Shown piece by piece: positions 1 to 8,627 of a DNA stretch of 64,000 nucleotides (position 1 is the stretch's first letter; each line of letters opens with the position of its first letter). The position numbers and the translations under genes were made by a program. A model generated the notes under the pieces. That model worked only from the letters and a program-made list of their open reading frames with translations, had not been told where the DNA came from and did no database searches. Source of the stretch: Niastella yeongjuensis (GTDB lineage Bacteria; Bacteroidota; Bacteroidia; Chitinophagales; Chitinophagaceae). The stretch is taken from positions 372,001-436,000 of the forward strand of contig NZ_FOCZ01000003.1 in the NCBI RefSeq assembly GCF_900110245.1. The letters run 5' to 3'.

Positions 1-1
1 G

Positions 2-352
2 GGCAGAATATGTAAAATCATTTACGACACCCTATCGGCAGATATGGCACCTGTTGCCCGCATTGCATCAAAAACAACTTCTTCAAATGTGGGCCAGATA
101 ATTAGCACTAAAATTTATCCCAATCCGGCACATGGAAAGGTGAGCATTTTTGTGAAAGGTAAAATTGATGGAATAACAAATGTTTCGCTTACAGATATGA
201 ATGGAAAAGTATTGGTCAGCCAAAATGCAGGCATGCAGCATAGCAGTATGTTCACCACTACCTTACCCCTGCAGCGGTATTCAAAAGGAATTTATTTCGT
301 AACGGTTTATGTAAACAGCGTAAAGTATGTTCAGAAACTGATGATTCAATAA
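2..352 (+). CDS. C-terminal end of a T9SS-secreted protein (type A sorting domain), partial
   Basis: The reading frame is open to the left edge of the window, so this is the tail of a larger gene; the first ATG at 44 is internal. The last 80 or so residues are a type A T9SS C-terminal sorting domain: an IYPNPAHGKVSI start, a VSLTDMNGKVL strand, and a YSKGIYFVTV strand close to the end. Such domains direct cargo across the outer membrane and are removed or anchored at the surface. The catalytic or adhesive part lies outside the window, so nothing can be said about function. A hairpin terminator follows about 30 bases downstream. Confidence 0.85.
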   Translation, partial: GRICKIIYDTLSADMAPVARIASKTTSSNVGQIISTKIYPNPAHGKVSIFVKGKIDGITNVSLTDMNGKVLVSQNAGMQHSSMFTTTLPLQRYSKGIYFVTVYVNSVKYVQKLMIQ

Positions 353-383
353 TTTAAAAGGCAACAAAGCGCCTAAAAAGCAA

Positions 384-413
384 AAACCTGCAAATCATTG
401 ATTTTGCAGGTTT
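384..413 (+). terminator. Hairpin terminator after the T9SS cargo gene
   Basis: AAACCTGCAAA pairs with TTTGCAGGTTT around an 8-base loop. The following sequence is A/T-rich but has no strong T-run, so termination strength is uncertain. Confidence 0.6.
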
Positions 414-539
414 ATTACTTTAAGTTTATCTCATAGTCTTTCCAATCTTGAAGACGCCAAGAAAATTCTTAGCTCCGAAATCGATAGACGAGAACAGAGC
501 ATTAGCCATTCGAATAAAGAGATCGGAAATGAAAACAAT

Positions 540-1280
540 CTATTTAACAATCGTTACTTTAAAATAACTTGCTGTCATGTAAGCCATTAAGGAATTGCCC
601 AATAGAAATATGCCGGGCTTGCCCAGGCGGTTGGGAGTCAGCCATTTTACTGTTGAATTTTTAAAACCGGCTGCTTTAAATAATTTTATCCAGGTGCCGG
701 GTTTCTGATGTTTATGCCATTCTAAAGAGGGTGCGAGTAAATTTTTAACACCTATATCGTTAAAGAAATTTTTACAAGAACAATCAGTCACAATTAAAAC
801 ACCCCCTTTTTTCATTATCCTGAATACTTTTTCAAAGATGGTTAAATAGGCCTTGTAACAGTTATCATTTTTTAGTAAATGGATGGCTGCCTCTTCGTTA
901 AGATGGTTGATTGAATTGTGCATTATCACTACATCATACATTTCAGCCGCCGCCTCTTCCAAATGTTCCTGTAACGTAAGAGTTCTCAGTTCAACAGGTA
1001 GTGATGCCGGAAAACTCTTACGCAAATCATAAAATTTATTTATTATTCCACTTGTCGATCCGGCGAACTCAGGTTCAAGACATATAACCTTTTTGGCGCC
1101 TTTAGCCGCCGCATAAAACGACAGTAGCCCACTGCCTCCGCCCACATCCAACACCCGCTTTTCTGCCAGCTTAACATTGGCAAAAAGGGAGTTAAGTTTA
1201 AATTGAAGATTTTTTTTGCAGGAAAACATTTTCCTGTCAATCATAAGATCATAAAAATCGCTTACAATTGTCTGTTTCAT
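540..1280 (-). CDS. Class I SAM-dependent methyltransferase
   Basis: The 246-aa protein has a Rossmann methyltransferase fold. Motif I LDVGGGSGLLSF lies near residue 43, the acidic end of strand 2 (CLEPE) near 67, a motif-IV-like MHNSINHL near 118, and a motif-VI-like VLIVTDCS near 161. These bind S-adenosylmethionine; the methyl acceptor cannot be read from sequence. No signal peptide or membrane segment is seen, so it is probably cytoplasmic. It is a single gene with no operon partner, between the T9SS gene end and an integrase remnant. Related enzymes act on small molecules or lipids, but specificity is open. Confidence 0.75.
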   Translation of the reverse strand: MKQTIVSDFYDLMIDRKMFSCKKNLQFKLNSLFANVKLAEKRVLDVGGGSGLLSFYAAAKGAKKVICLEPEFAGSTSGIINKFYDLRKSFPASLPVELRTLTLQEHLEEAAAEMYDVVIMHNSINHLNEEAAIHLLKNDNCYKAYLTIFEKVFRIMKKGGVLIVTDCSCKNFFNDIGVKNLLAPSLEWHKHQKPGTWIKLFKAAGFKNSTVKWLTPNRLGKPGIFLLGNSLMAYMTASYFKVTIVK

Positions 1281-1658
1281 TGATATGATATTTTTTATAC
1301 TTCAAAGACTGCTTTTCTTGACCTTCAATCAAATTTGAAGGAGATTCTCGGATGAAACACAGCTTTTATCCTACGGCATATTTTTTCGAATCTGCAATTA
1401 CCTTGGAACGATTAATGAAAATTTGCATCAATTTTGTAGCCCCAAAACATAGGAGTAGAATTGAATGTCTTTATTGGGAATTTTTGGCATTTATTTTCCT
1501 TTGCATATGAAAATTATCATCCAACAATTCAGCCTGGCCCAAAAACAAGAACCTTGAAGGAAGACTTTTTAAGACCATATGAATGATTATGAACAGTTGA
1601 AATTAATAAATACCTGGAAAACTAATAAGGTGATTTTAGTCATCATTGGCTAATTACC
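1281..1658. other. Non-coding stretch, nothing recognised
   Basis: This A/T-rich stretch between the methyltransferase start and the integrase remnant holds no convincing frame, RNA or terminator. Lying beside a decayed integrase, it may be eroded mobile-element sequence, but nothing identifiable remains. Confidence 0.4.
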
Positions 1659-2154
1659 TCATTTAAACTTACTCTTCAAAACCTTCATGTCCTCACTGAT
1701 CTTCTTATCCAAAATTTTTGCATAATGCTGTGTCGTTCTCAAATTTTTATGGCCCAGTAGCTTCGATACTGTTTCAATAGGAACACCATTACTTAGGGTT
1801 ATTGTAGTAGCAAATGTGTGTCTGGCCATGTGAAAAGTTAGCACTTTTTTTATCCCACATACATCTGCGATTTCCTTCAAATAGGCATTCATTTTCTGAT
1901 TACTGATAACAGGTAAAACCTGGTCATCCAAAACACATTGGGAGCTGTTTTCGTACCGCTTTATTATGGTAATAGCTGGCGCTAATAACGGTATACGGGC
2001 AGCGATATCCGTCTTTTGCCTCCGGCTGGTCAACCATTGAGCGCCATCTACTCCTATATAAATATCAAGTAACGCGCACATAAATGGGAAGATCTCCTGC
2101 TTTGTAACCTTTTGGCTTTTTCAGATAAAATAGCAAACCAAAACTCTTTTCCAT
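1659..2154 (-). pseudogene. Decayed Bacteroidota-type tyrosine recombinase (integrase) with internal deletion and frameshift
   Basis: Two frames carry parts of one integrase. Positions 2154-2065 encode a 29-residue N-terminal arm (MEKSFGLLFYLKKPKGY...DLPIYVRVT) ending in a stop. In another frame, from 2081, 140 residues carry the C-terminal catalytic half: HMARHTFATT (H-x-x-R box), LLGHKNLRTTQHYAKI with the nucleophilic Tyr, and a normal C-terminus. The core-binding domain and the first catalytic Arg (usually in a TGLRYSD-like box) are missing. Full-length relatives have about 400 residues, so more than half is gone. It lies about 260 bases downstream of the 3' end of tRNA-Ser, a usual integration position. 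It cannot be active. Confidence 0.85.
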
Positions 2155-2345
2155 AAACTCATTTTTAATGTTTTAAAGTTACCTCCGAAAAGGTGTTGAA
2201 AATTAGAGTTCGGTTCTTGCAAATTGTTAATAAAGTGCGTCTTATATAAGTTTCAGTGAGTATTTATAAAAAGAAGTAATACTCCACGAATTACTCACTG
2301 AACTATGCCCATAAAGTGCAGTAAAAGCAGGTATGTCTAAAAAGT

Positions 2346-2383
2346 AAAAAAGCCCGCAAACACTTGATTTTGCAGGCTTTTTT
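2346..2383 (-). terminator. Hairpin terminator downstream of tRNA-Ser
   Basis: The arms AAAAAAGCCCGCAAA and TTTGCAGGCTTTTTT pair with one mismatch, leaving a T-run on either strand. It lies 33 bases beyond the tRNA 3' end on the minus strand. Confidence 0.7.
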
Positions 2384-2415
2384 GTAAAAAGTTTATTTCA
2401 TTTAACTGATCACAG

Positions 2416-2502
2416 CGGAAAGAGAGGGATTCGAACCCTCGGTACAGTTGCCCGTACAACGGTTTTCGAGACCGTCCCATTCAACCACTCTGGCATCTTT
2501 CC
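2416..2502 (-). tRNA. tRNA-Ser (anticodon CGA)
   Basis: The minus strand folds as a class II tRNA of 87 nt. The acceptor stem is GGAAAGA/TCTTTCC with discriminator G, the anticodon loop is CTCGAAA (anticodon CGA, reading UCG), the variable arm is long as in tRNA-Ser, and the T arm is GAGGG-TTCGAAT-CCCTC. No CCA is encoded. Its 3' end faces the integrase remnant. Confidence 0.95.
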
Positions 2503-2565
2503 GAAAAGGGGATGTAATTTAAATGATTTAGGCTAACTGGCAAAAAAGCTATTTGGGGCAAAGAA

Positions 2566-2595
2566 AAGGCCGTCTCATATTGCTGAAACGGCCTT
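2566..2595 (-). terminator. Terminator of the haloperoxidase-like gene
   Basis: AAGGCCGT pairs with ACGGCCTT. Read on the minus strand the stem is followed by TTTTCTTT. It lies 45 bases past the stop of the 2640-3992 gene. Confidence 0.7.
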
Positions 2596-2639
2596 CGTTT
2601 TATTGACGCTGTAGGTTATTTTTTAGTTTTCTACCCATG

Positions 2640-3992
2640 TTACGGGTGTAAATGATTGAGTGGGGTCAGTCTGATATTGCTTATTTCATTGCCCAGGTCT
2701 TTGCCAAAACGTATTGAAATTTCCTGGGTAAACCGGTAATGCAAACCTCCATATATTCTTGAAACTGCCGCCTCATTAAGCAATGCCGACAGAGAGGTGA
2801 ACTTCCGGGCTGGTAATCCCCGCCAATTGTATGCATTGTCGTTTACAGGAATATCTCCATACGCTCTTATTAATGCTTGTATATAGGGCGCGTAAAAGCC
2901 CACCAGGCCTGATGTATATTCAGGATAGGGTGGCGTAGGCAGATAAGATAGCCACGCAGTGTCTATGTTCCGCCGAACATAAGTAATGGGTCTAATGAGG
3001 TTGTAATGATATTTAGACCGGAACGTATTGATACCGCCGTCTTTTAATGCAATGCCTGTTTTGGCATACACCTCTGCTGCCTTCCATAAATTGGCGTGTT
3101 GATCTTCCTGTACCCAGGTAATGATGGAAAGAACGTGATGGGGTGCCGGTATGCCTACGTTGGGACCACCTGCATCGGCCCACCAATTGGCTGTTGCTTT
3201 TTGTTCATCGGTTAAATGTATTCCAATATCATATACTTCTTTAACTGCTTTATAAAACAGGGAAGAAGTATCTTCTGAAAATGGAAAAGGCAATGGGGGT
3301 GCAAGGTCCGTTAGGCTATATTCCAGGAAGGGTCTTGAGTCGGCTAAGAAAGGACCTACCGGACTGGCATAGGCAAGTGGGGTAGGCACCCAGGAACCGG
3401 GGGTAACAGGTGGTGGTACATACCCCACACTGGAAAGATTGAACCCGTCGGTTAAAGACCAGTCGTAAATAGCAGTTGCTATGGACCGCCCGAAAGCTTG
3501 TGAACGCTGCAATACATCTTCTGGCGTGCTTGCACTGAACCGGGTGTAATTGGCCATTTCCATGGAGTCGATACTTGCCTTATTCGCATCGGTAAGTACC
3601 AGAAACAATTTAAACATGCTTGCCAGGGCTGCATTGGCACTTTCGCTCCAAAGATATTGACTCCAGGTATCCGTCTGTGGCATGGCAGGCATTTGATACA
3701 GGCTGCCTGCTAAGCTTTCAGCTCCTATGTTTCCATTACGAACCGCTTCATATAGGCCTACTCCTATAAACCCAAAATTCCTCATATTCTGGATCACTGC
3801 AGGCTGTGGATTGGCCGGACGTTGAACGAGTGCTATAAATTTATACCAGTCATACACCACAGTAGCGCTTTCATCTTGTGGTAGTGGTGGCTTGGGAATT
3901 TCGACTTTATGACAACTAAAAAGCAGGCTTATGAGCAGTACAGCCAGCAATAATTTTTCAATACGCGTTCTTTTTGTTATAGGTAAATACAT
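2640..3992 (-). CDS. Vanadium haloperoxidase/PAP2-like lipoprotein with a substituted active-site histidine
   Basis: The 450-aa protein starts with a lipoprotein signal (LLISLLFSC, Cys near residue 27), so it is probably anchored in the envelope. The C-terminal third carries the three motifs of vanadium-dependent haloperoxidases and PAP2 phosphatases: KYHYNLIRP near 331, PEYTSGL near 360, and SRIYGGLHYRF near 412. The middle motif is normally P-x-x-SGH, and the acid-base His is Leu here. The Lys, both Arg and the last His (the vanadate/phosphate ligand) are kept. Oxidative halogenation, phosphatase activity or loss of activity are all possible. It is a single gene, with a terminator downstream and the nine-gene cluster upstream. 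Confidence 0.75.
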   Translation of the reverse strand: MYLPITKRTRIEKLLLAVLLISLLFSCHKVEIPKPPLPQDESATVVYDWYKFIALVQRPANPQPAVIQNMRNFGFIGVGLYEAVRNGNIGAESLAGSLYQMPAMPQTDTWSQYLWSESANAALASMFKLFLVLTDANKASIDSMEMANYTRFSASTPEDVLQRSQAFGRSIATAIYDWSLTDGFNLSSVGYVPPPVTPGSWVPTPLAYASPVGPFLADSRPFLEYSLTDLAPPLPFPFSEDTSSLFYKAVKEVYDIGIHLTDEQKATANWWADAGGPNVGIPAPHHVLSIITWVQEDQHANLWKAAEVYAKTGIALKDGGINTFRSKYHYNLIRPITYVRRNIDTAWLSYLPTPPYPEYTSGLVGFYAPYIQALIRAYGDIPVNDNAYNWRGLPARKFTSLSALLNEAAVSRIYGGLHYRFTQEISIRFGKDLGNEISNIRLTPLNHLHP

Positions 3993-4162
3993 AACGACCC
4001 ATTTAAAAGTGATAAATGAATGATGAATTGGGGTATGCGAAATCGTTATTGTGTCGTAGTGGAAGGATTGGTAGTAAAGGTCGCGTATTTAAACGGGATC
4101 ATGATCATCTAATCAGCCAAATCTGTCAAATGCTGATGCCGGTCAGGGTTTGGTATCAAATT

Positions 4163-5170
4163 TTAATTTACAGTTTCCAATTGGTGTATTATTTCCTGAA
4201 TATCATCATCGACATCTTTCATTTTTTTCTTTTTTACCGCTGTTATAACCTGGTTTAAATAAACATACCTGGTAAGATCGATGTTGTTATCGTAAACACA
4301 ATCTTCAATGGCCCGTAACACTTTGTCTTTTTTTCCATTGATGAGGTCTGGCGTTTTTCCAGCTTTTAGTACATTGCCTTTTTCGATTTGATTGAAGGTA
4401 CTGATTACATTTTTGGTTAAACTTTCATAGTCATTCAATAATTTAACCAGTTGTTTTGTTCCTTCCCGGTTTATAATGGGCTGTAAGGTTTTTATGGCCG
4501 ATTCAATAGTTGCCTTATTGTGCTTATTACTTAAAAGTAATTCAGCCTGCTTGAACAACAACAGATCATTTAATGTTTGGGGAATGTCAGTTTCCTTTGC
4601 AAGTGTAGTAAAAACCTGTGAATCGTTTTTAAGCCGGTCGAGCGAGGTTATTTTTAGCAGGTCTGCAAAGGAAACGTCATAAAAACTTTTTAGGTCTGCT
4701 AACTGTTTATTATTGGCAGATTTAAATCCCTCCAGCTCAGTGCTGGTTTTAGTTAAATCATTTACTTTGGCAAGCAGGGCGTTTATACTATCCGTTTTTT
4801 TTATTAAACTTAGTTTTCTAAATCCATTGCCGGTGGTATCGTTTATAAGATTTGCTGAAAGCTCTTCTGCGTGTTTCGTTCTTTCTTCCAGGTTATTTAT
4901 TATTTTGATCTTAGGCTGGTATTTAGCACTATCTCCACTTAGTCTGTTTATGCGTTTTGTCAAATGTTCCGTGTTGGTACGTAAAGTTTCAATGAGTGTG
5001 TTTAAAGAATCAGTAATCAATTTGCTTCTTAGCTGAAGCGCATTCAGCTGCAGGGTCTTCTGGTCATATTTTTCCCAGCATTCCTGGGTTTTGTCCGCGG
5101 CCTGTGTTTGCCCGCAGATCGTATGTTGTAGAGCCCAAAGTAAAATATTAAGGAGTAGTAGTTTTTTCAT
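4163..5170 (-). CDS. Secreted coiled-coil protein of the Srf-like cluster, unknown function
   Basis: A signal peptide (MKKLLLLNILLWALQHTICG) starts this 335-aa protein; no lipobox is convincing, so a soluble periplasmic product is likely. The rest is almost entirely helical with long heptad-like stretches (residues 35-170), a Lys-rich middle and no recognisable catalytic motif. It is the last gene of the nine-gene minus-strand operon and overlaps the previous gene by 23 bases, which suggests translational coupling. I do not recognise the family. A spacer or adaptor on the outer side of the complex is a guess from its position and coiled-coil content. Confidence 0.7.
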   Translation of the reverse strand: MKKLLLLNILLWALQHTICGQTQAADKTQECWEKYDQKTLQLNALQLRSKLITDSLNTLIETLRTNTEHLTKRINRLSGDSAKYQPKIKIINNLEERTKHAEELSANLINDTTGNGFRKLSLIKKTDSINALLAKVNDLTKTSTELEGFKSANNKQLADLKSFYDVSFADLLKITSLDRLKNDSQVFTTLAKETDIPQTLNDLLLFKQAELLLSNKHNKATIESAIKTLQPIINREGTKQLVKLLNDYESLTKNVISTFNQIEKGNVLKAGKTPDLINGKKDKVLRAIEDCVYDNNIDLTRYVYLNQVITAVKKKKMKDVDDDIQEIIHQLETVN

Positions 5171-6074
5171 TTTTTGACTTATTATTAAAATAAAGTTCAG
5201 CGGCTTTATCTTCTTTAATCATCATTTCTTTTAGAGTCTCCAGATCAAATAGTGGCTTTTCAACGGAAACGGAGTAGGTGTGGTAGCTTTTGGCAAAAAC
5301 ATCAAATTCATCAAAAATGGGTCTGAATATGGTGTTGTAATAAGTTGGCATGTCTACCTGCGTTTCATATTTTCCTATGCAGTACTCTACTTTTTTCCTA
5401 AGATGTGTAAGGTGTTTATCGTACATTAGCCCTGGTACTGCTTCCAGGCGTTTTTGTAACGATTTACAGTGATTTACATAATGGTTTAAGGCATGGTACC
5501 CGGCTGCCCTGGTTATATAATTTTTTGCGCTGGCGAGATCAAATTGTTGAGCATACCCGGTGATCGGGACATTACAGGTAAAGCCACTGGCTTCTACATT
5601 AAAAGTATTGATCTCGTCAAACTTGGCCAGGATATCTTTTATGCCACTGAGCGTTGTTGTGTTTTTTATGAATGCTGACCTATACAACCTGCTTAATTCA
5701 GTACGAATAATATTTATATTACTTCTTTCCCATTCCGATCCTTTGAAGACGAAATAAGATTGGTTGACAAATACCGGGGTATAGGCAAATTCCAATAGTT
5801 GCGATAAGCTGTTGTTGAGATTTGCGTCAATCTTATTAGCATTGGTGTATTCTGTAATGTCATTTTTTATGTTATTATATTCATCTATACAAAAGCAGGA
5901 AGCGGGAGCGGTTTTTAAATGATCTATTTTTTGTTTGGTGCATTCCGCAAATGGATTGGGACCCGTTCCTGGTTGTGGATCTGTTTTGCCAGGCCCTATT
6001 CTAAAAAATTGAAACAGGCAGAAGCCTACTACCCCTACCACCAGAATTGCCAATGTTATTTTTGTGGCTTTCAT
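5148..6074 (-). CDS. Single-pass membrane-anchored protein of the Srf-like cluster, unknown function
   Basis: The 308-aa protein has one N-terminal signal-anchor helix (KITLAILVVGVVGFCLFQFF, residues 5-24) followed by an all-helical region of about 280 residues, presumably periplasmic. The first 20 residues closely match those of the next gene upstream (KITLAILVV is shared), so the anchors are related by duplication. Cysteines cluster near the start of the outer part (CTKQK and CFCIDEY) and could form a disulfide. No enzymatic motif is visible. The gene starts 11 bases after the 160-aa gene and overlaps the following one, so all are co-transcribed. Confidence 0.7.
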   Translation of the reverse strand: MKATKITLAILVVGVVGFCLFQFFRIGPGKTDPQPGTGPNPFAECTKQKIDHLKTAPASCFCIDEYNNIKNDITEYTNANKIDANLNNSLSQLLEFAYTPVFVNQSYFVFKGSEWERSNINIIRTELSRLYRSAFIKNTTTLSGIKDILAKFDEINTFNVEASGFTCNVPITGYAQQFDLASAKNYITRAAGYHALNHYVNHCKSLQKRLEAVPGLMYDKHLTHLRKKVEYCIGKYETQVDMPTYYNTIFRPIFDEFDVFAKSYHTYSVSVEKPLFDLETLKEMMIKEDKAAELYFNNKSKNEKTTTP

Positions 6075-6085
6075 GTCTGCAAGTA

Positions 6086-6568
6086 TTAATAGTGAAGTAA
6101 ATTTATCCGCACGAAAAGCGAATTATCTGGTATCTCTTTTCTGTGGGTTATTTTTAAAAACTTAGCGAAGTTTTCCTTTATTATATTGTAATATTTTTTT
6201 TGTACTTCCGTCATTCTGGCTAGTTCAAAATACTCATCCAGATCATTTCTGGTTTCAATGTGTCTTAACCTGGCTGCAAAATCAGTAAGCGTGTATTTTG
6301 AATAAACCAGTTTTTGTTGAGTTTTAAGCTTAGGAGAAAGAATTGCTTTAGGTTTATGTTTAGGCGGACGCGTTATTAAAGTATCTGCTGCCGGTTTGTT
6401 TTCCGGAATATTGTCAATGGTCGATTTTTTTATAGTGTCCTTTATTAAATCGAGATCCGGGCTATTGTTGGAAATAGGATCAGTGGTAGCAGGAATAAGA
6501 AATTGGGAGGTAATAATACCCAGCCACAAGACTACCAGAATTGCTAAGGTTATTTTTATAACTTTCAT
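6086..6568 (-). CDS. Small membrane-anchored protein sharing its anchor and C-terminal domain with two neighbours
   Basis: The 160-aa protein is built of two halves that each match a different neighbour. Residues 1-25 are a membrane anchor nearly the same as in the 308-aa protein downstream. Residues 92-160 (TLTDFAARLRHIETRNDLDE... to the end) align with the last 70 residues of the 683-aa protein upstream: YYNIIKENFAKFLKI against YYNIIKDNFSKFLKI. The linker is rich in Lys, Pro and Thr. The shared domain would be periplasmic in both proteins and is a plausible homotypic contact. It lies 5 bases after the 683-aa gene. The family is not recognised. Confidence 0.7.
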   Translation of the reverse strand: MKVIKITLAILVVLWLGIITSQFLIPATTDPISNNSPDLDLIKDTIKKSTIDNIPENKPAADTLITRPPKHKPKAILSPKLKTQQKLVYSKYTLTDFAARLRHIETRNDLDEYFELARMTEVQKKYYNIIKENFAKFLKITHRKEIPDNSLFVRINLLHY

Positions 6569-6573
6569 GGCTG

Positions 6574-8625
6574 CTAAAATTGATGTTTAAGTAAATCTAT
6601 CCGGATAAAAAGCCGGGTAGTTGGTAAATCTTCCCGGCCGGCTATTTTTAAAAATTTACTGAAGTTGTCTTTTATTATATTGTAGTAGTTTTTTTCCGTA
6701 TCCGACATTTTAGCTTCTTCAAAGAGTTTATCCAGATCATCTCTTACTTCAATCCTTTTTATCAGGGTGGCAAACTCTTCGAGTGAATATATTTGCGGAG
6801 CCTTCGGTTTTATATTGGGCTGTTTTTTAGGATTATTATCCAAAGATTCATGTCTTGTTGCTTTAACTGCATCTTCTGCCAGCTGTCTTCCCTGTTCTAT
6901 TCTTTCATTTCTTAACTTATCCGCTTTTATTTTTTTTGCTTCTTTATCCCGTATATCGTTTATTTTATATTGAATGGTAGAGAGCGCTAAGCCGGATCTA
7001 TTGTCGATTTTGGAAAATATTTCAAAATTATTTTGTATCAGGGTCAATAAATCGTTTTGAGGATCTAAAAGCCCCGGAATATTAGTATATGCGTTTTGGA
7101 TGTCTTCTTTGTCAGTACAGCTATTGATCGCACTCCTTAATTTAATGGCATTTATCAACCTGGTATAAATTTCATTATAGGAACTATCTGGATGATTTTC
7201 CAACTGTTCCCTGTAATCATTTAATTTATTCAGAGACAGATCCATACCATTTACATAAGACTCGATAGCTCTTTTAAGATTGGGATCAGGAAAAGTGGCA
7301 GATGAAGAATGTGTAGTTTGGGATTGAGTGGGTGATTGATTCACCTCCTCTTTTGTAGTTGATTGATCATTTCGATAAGGGGGATCTAATGTCGTTATTG
7401 CAAGCGCCACTAAACCCATTATGAGGGCTAAAATGCCAAGTAAAACAAACCCAGGACTGTTAAGTTTTTTAAGTATAGGAAACCTGCGTTTCCTTTTTTT
7501 CAGTTCAAAAAAAACTGAGCCATACAGTTCATCCTCTGGTACAATTACTCTTGAGGCTGATGCGTATTTTTTCCTGCCATTAATATGAATTATCCAGCTT
7601 TGAGTTATGCCTTCTCCATCAAAGATGATGGTACTGTTCGGAACGGAAAATGATTCCGCGGAATTTTTTTTGTTGAAAGTAATACTTATATCTTCTCTTT
7701 TTACAACCCCATCCTCATCAGTGACATTGATGACAAGCTCTTTTTTATTAATCTTAAGCGACTGACTTTTTACAATAAATTTCCTCTCACTATGATCAAC
7801 TTTAAATATGGAAGGATCCGTTTTTACAAGCTCTTCATACGTTCCAGTATATGTTTGGGGGATATGGTATAGTTTGGAATATTCTACATGCAGTTTCGTT
7901 TCCCTTGTTATTTCCTGCTTGTCCTCAATGGCTTCATTTTCTACCTTTATTGTAATAGTTTTTGTATCCTGAATGCAAAGCTGATAAGTTGGGTTTTCTA
8001 TATCAACTTTATGGGTAATGTCCTCTGCTCCTTTTATAGCCGACAGGATGTTGTTGTCATGTCGCTCCTTTTCATTAACCAACAATATTTGCCGGTAATT
8101 TTTATACTGGCTTTGGTAAATTTCTTTAAAATAGACAGGTAGTTCGGTATCTGCGTAAAATATATAGGCTGCATCTTTTTCACCCTGTGAAAAAGTAGTG
8201 GGATTTGGCTCCTTCTCGAACACATATTTCTGTAAGGTGACTTCTATGAATGACCAGTCTTCAGGCTGAATACCCAGTTTATTTTCAATAGTGTAAGACA
8301 GGTACGTTTTCATCAATTCATTGAGCAATTCCTGTATTTGTTTACCACTCAGCTTTTGACCAGCTGGTATAAACAGGGAAATGCCTAAAAAACCAACTGC
8401 CATATTCCGGGGACCATCATACATGGCCCGGTATATGGTATATACTTTTCCACCGGGTGAAAAGGAAATGCCATAACATTGTTTGCTAATAGCGTTTTCT
8501 GAAGGCGAAGACAGGCGGATATCGTACCCGATGGACATTTTATCTGTTTCAGGTAACTGAGGGCTTACGTACAATGTCTTGAATCCATCTTTTGTACCCT
8601 GTATTATTATTCCTGCGTTTGACAT
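6574..8625 (-). CDS. Single-pass membrane protein with GAP1-N-like N-terminal domain
   Basis: The 683-aa protein has three parts. Residues 1-180 begin IIIQGTKDGFKTLYVSP and continue through YGISFSPGGKVYTIYRAM to a DGPRNMAVGFLGISLFIP segment. This resembles, from memory, the GAP1-N (GTPase-associated protein 1) domains described beside GTPases in conflict systems; the match is remote. Residues 200-375 are beta-rich, possibly Ig-like. A basic stretch KKRKRR near 378 precedes one membrane helix (about 393-412), so the N-terminus is cytoplasmic and the last 270 residues are outside. The last 70 residues are shared with the 160-aa protein. The gene follows the P-loop GTPase gene by 2 bases, which fits a GTPase-partner role. 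Confidence 0.65.
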   Translation of the reverse strand: MSNAGIIIQGTKDGFKTLYVSPQLPETDKMSIGYDIRLSSPSENAISKQCYGISFSPGGKVYTIYRAMYDGPRNMAVGFLGISLFIPAGQKLSGKQIQELLNELMKTYLSYTIENKLGIQPEDWSFIEVTLQKYVFEKEPNPTTFSQGEKDAAYIFYADTELPVYFKEIYQSQYKNYRQILLVNEKERHDNNILSAIKGAEDITHKVDIENPTYQLCIQDTKTITIKVENEAIEDKQEITRETKLHVEYSKLYHIPQTYTGTYEELVKTDPSIFKVDHSERKFIVKSQSLKINKKELVINVTDEDGVVKREDISITFNKKNSAESFSVPNSTIIFDGEGITQSWIIHINGRKKYASASRVIVPEDELYGSVFFELKKRKRRFPILKKLNSPGFVLLGILALIMGLVALAITTLDPPYRNDQSTTKEEVNQSPTQSQTTHSSSATFPDPNLKRAIESYVNGMDLSLNKLNDYREQLENHPDSSYNEIYTRLINAIKLRSAINSCTDKEDIQNAYTNIPGLLDPQNDLLTLIQNNFEIFSKIDNRSGLALSTIQYKINDIRDKEAKKIKADKLRNERIEQGRQLAEDAVKATRHESLDNNPKKQPNIKPKAPQIYSLEEFATLIKRIEVRDDLDKLFEEAKMSDTEKNYYNIIKDNFSKFLKIAGREDLPTTRLFIRIDLLKHQF

Positions 8626-8627
8626 AG

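Noticed and set aside
1043-1240. 65-codon minus-strand frame inside the methyltransferase gene
   Set aside because: It is an out-of-frame shadow of the methyltransferase start and lacks any family pattern.
4016-4258. 80-codon plus-strand frame in the gap before the Srf-like cluster
   Set aside because: It overlaps the antisense 3' end of the 335-aa gene and has no family features.
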